Below are positions 62,881 through 64,000 of a DNA stretch of 64,000 bases, piece by piece (the stretch's first letter is position 1; the number at the start of each line of letters is the position of its first letter). The DNA is taken from NCBI RefSeq assembly GCF_016107325.1, contig NZ_RCVT01000003.1:1-64000 (forward strand). The letters run 5' to 3'. The notes beneath the pieces were generated by a model that was given only the letters and a program-made list of their open reading frames with translations, searched no databases and was not told the DNA's origin. The stretch comes from Sphingomonas sp. MA1305 (lineage in GTDB: Bacteria; Pseudomonadota; Alphaproteobacteria; Sphingomonadales; Sphingomonadaceae). The position numbers and the translations under genes were made by a program.

Positions 62881-63590
62881 GCGCCGTAGCCGCGGTCGTC
62901 GCGATGTTCGGCCAGCGCCTTGTCGAGATTGGCGGCGGCGTAGAAGGCGTAGACCACCTTGGCGACGACATCCATGATCAGGATCGCCCAGACCGACGCC
63001 GGGTCGCTGATCATCTTCAGCCCCTCCGGCCCAACCGCGAAGACGATCGGGTACAGGAACCAGATCACGGTCAGGAAGGTGACGTTCTTGCCATAAGCGG
63101 CGCCGATCGCCGACCCGCGGCTGTTGGCGATCGTCTTCAGCGGGCCCCACAGCAGGTAGAGGACGCCGAGGAAGGCGGCGCACGACCAGGCGAACCAGAT
63201 CCATTTGACCAGCGGCGCTTGGACCAGCGACGAGATCAGGCCGGTGACGATCATCAGCACGTCGAGTGTGATGATGGCGGTGAGATGGCCGCCGACCTCG
63301 CCGGTCCGTCCACGCTCGTGAAAGGCGACCAGCACCAGCCCGGCCAGCAGGATCGGCGTCGTCACCGACCAGTCGAGGTAGCGGGCGACATAGGTCACCG
63401 AACCCTCGCCGGTAAACAGCGTGCCGATGCCGAACGCCATCGCCAGATAGGCGGTCGCGGCAATGAACGGCACGGTGGCGTGCAGCAGCGTGTGATGCCC
63501 CGACGGATGCGTCTTCTTGCCAGTGGCGTAGATCGCAAGCGATCCCAGCGACATGACGGTGAAGCCGACGAGAAAGGCAGTCTGATCCAT
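62877..63590 (-). CDS. Microbial (type 1) rhodopsin, DTG-type proton pump candidate
   Basis: 237 residues, seven helices. Helix C reads RYLDWSVTTPILLAGL: Arg70, primary proton acceptor Asp73, Thr77, and Gly84 where bacteriorhodopsin and proteorhodopsin have the Asp/Glu proton donor. Helix G has DVVAK with the counterion Asp207 and Schiff-base Lys211. Leu81 lies at the proteorhodopsin tuning position, the residue of green-absorbing forms. His33 and His37 near helix B could serve in proton transfer. Likely an outward light-driven proton pump. GAAGGG precedes the ATG. Coupled to blh. Confidence 0.93.
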   Translation of the reverse strand: MDQTAFLVGFTVMSLGSLAIYATGKKTHPSGHHTLLHATVPFIAATAYLAMAFGIGTLFTGEGSVTYVARYLDWSVTTPILLAGLVLVAFHERGRTGEVGGHLTAIITLDVLMIVTGLISSLVQAPLVKWIWFAWSCAAFLGVLYLLWGPLKTIANSRGSAIGAAYGKNVTFLTVIWFLYPIVFAVGPEGLKMISDPASVWAILIMDVVAKVVYAFYAAANLDKALAEHRDDRGYGA

Positions 63591-64000
63591 GGGCCGAACC
63601 CTTCACGAATAGGCGGGCGGCCCGATTGCCGTCCTCGACCGCCTAACGTGGATTGTTATCTTTTGTGTCCCGCTCCGACGCGCCGGCTGCAAAAAGGCCG
63701 CCTGCCGTGGCGATGGCCGGCGCTGTCCTACAACCTTCGCCGCTGCTAGAACTGCATTCGGCGGACCGCCCGCCGCGCTGCTTCTCATCGTCGATGACGT
63801 CACGTCGAACTTCGCCAGGACCGATCGTCGGAATGTCGTCAGGCAGAGTCATGCTGCAGGCGGCTCTGACACAGGTGCGACTTTTGCGACTTTCCGATCC
63901 GCATTGGTTTCAGGACAGGCAGAATGCCTGCGACCTTTGCGACCTTCCAGTCTGGTCGGCGTCCGCGATCGATGCGTTGGGTGCGACCTTCGTGACTTTC
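63591..64000. other. Gene-poor region upstream of the opsin gene
   Basis: No convincing gene: the short open frames on either strand have no family resemblance and unusual composition. The first 100 bases should hold the opsin promoter (AT-rich stretch near 63650-63670, no clear boxes). The last 125 bases hold the phased repeats described separately. Confidence 0.6.
63876..64000. repeat. Three 20-bp repeats at exact 53-bp spacing
   Basis: Copies at 63876-63895, 63929-63948 and 63982-64000 (cut by the window end) share TGCGAC(C/T)TT(T/C)G(C/T)GAC(C/T)TTC. Each copy is itself two direct half-sites 9 bases apart. The 33-base spacers are unrelated to each other. Start-to-start distance is 53 in both cases. 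Confidence 0.85.

Noticed and set aside
63603..63852. Small minus-strand genes upstream of the opsin
   Set aside because: Short overlapping frames without ribosome-binding sites or family patterns.
63876..64000. CRISPR array (20-bp repeats, 33-bp spacers)
   Set aside because: Only three copies with several mismatches, repeats shorter than usual and without dyad symmetry, and no cas gene in the window. Reported as phased repeats instead.

Overview
The window looks like chromosome of an alphaproteobacterium of the Sphingomonadaceae, most likely Sphingomonas. The evidence is the high G+C (about two thirds by eye), the aroA-cmk-rpsA-ihfB gene order, the many TonB-dependent receptors (three here), the non-phosphorylative L-rhamnose pathway known from Sphingomonas, and an opsin-blh pair with a DTG-type motif. 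No transposase, integrase, rRNA or CRISPR-Cas gene was found.

Left part (1-12.2 kb), mostly housekeeping. aroA, cmk, rpsA and ihfB run on the minus strand, and a plus-strand parDE-type toxin-antitoxin pair sits between cmk and rpsA. Next come a zinc-ribbon protein, tRNA-Ala(GGC) with a strong terminator, a hybrid MHYT histidine kinase, and a small redox/stress group (pirin, alpha/beta hydrolase, FMN reductase) divergent from a LysR regulator.

Centre (11.5-50.5 kb): a large locus for breakdown of rhamnogalacturonan I (pectin backbone) and use of L-rhamnose. Proposed extracytoplasmic enzymes are a PL11 lyase, a PcRGLX/YetA-type (PL26) protein, a PL22-like oligogalacturonate lyase, GH28, GH105, GH35 and GH51 hydrolases, two CE12-type acetylesterases, two further esterases and a DUF6250-like protein. 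Uptake uses two large TonB-dependent receptors, a GPH-type symporter and RhaT. L-rhamnose is processed by mutarotase, 1-dehydrogenase (LRA1), lactonase (LRA2), rhamnonate dehydratase (LRA3), KDR 4-dehydrogenase (LRA5) and diketo-deoxyrhamnonate hydrolase (LRA6). This branch ends in pyruvate plus L-lactate, and lutABC, divergent from the dehydratase, would oxidise the lactate. GntR and IclR regulators lie inside the locus. Enzymes for the unsaturated uronate product and an alpha-L-rhamnosidase of family GH78/GH106 are not in the window.

Right part (50.6-64 kb): a PaoABC-like molybdenum aldehyde oxidoreductase, a Crp/Fnr-type regulator divergent from a catalase-like haem protein, an ohrR/ohr pair with two palindromic operator candidates, a DUF1440 membrane protein, an L-sorbosone-dehydrogenase-like protein, a siderophore-type receptor, and a translationally coupled microbial rhodopsin and beta-carotene dioxygenase (blh). 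The last 125 bases hold three 20-bp repeats at an exact 53-bp period that run to the window edge.

Functions are read from motifs and remembered family sequences; no database search was run. Most weight should go to the RG-I/L-rhamnose/L-lactate locus, the DUF6250-PL26-esterase operon, the D-T-G rhodopsin and the phased repeats at the right edge.
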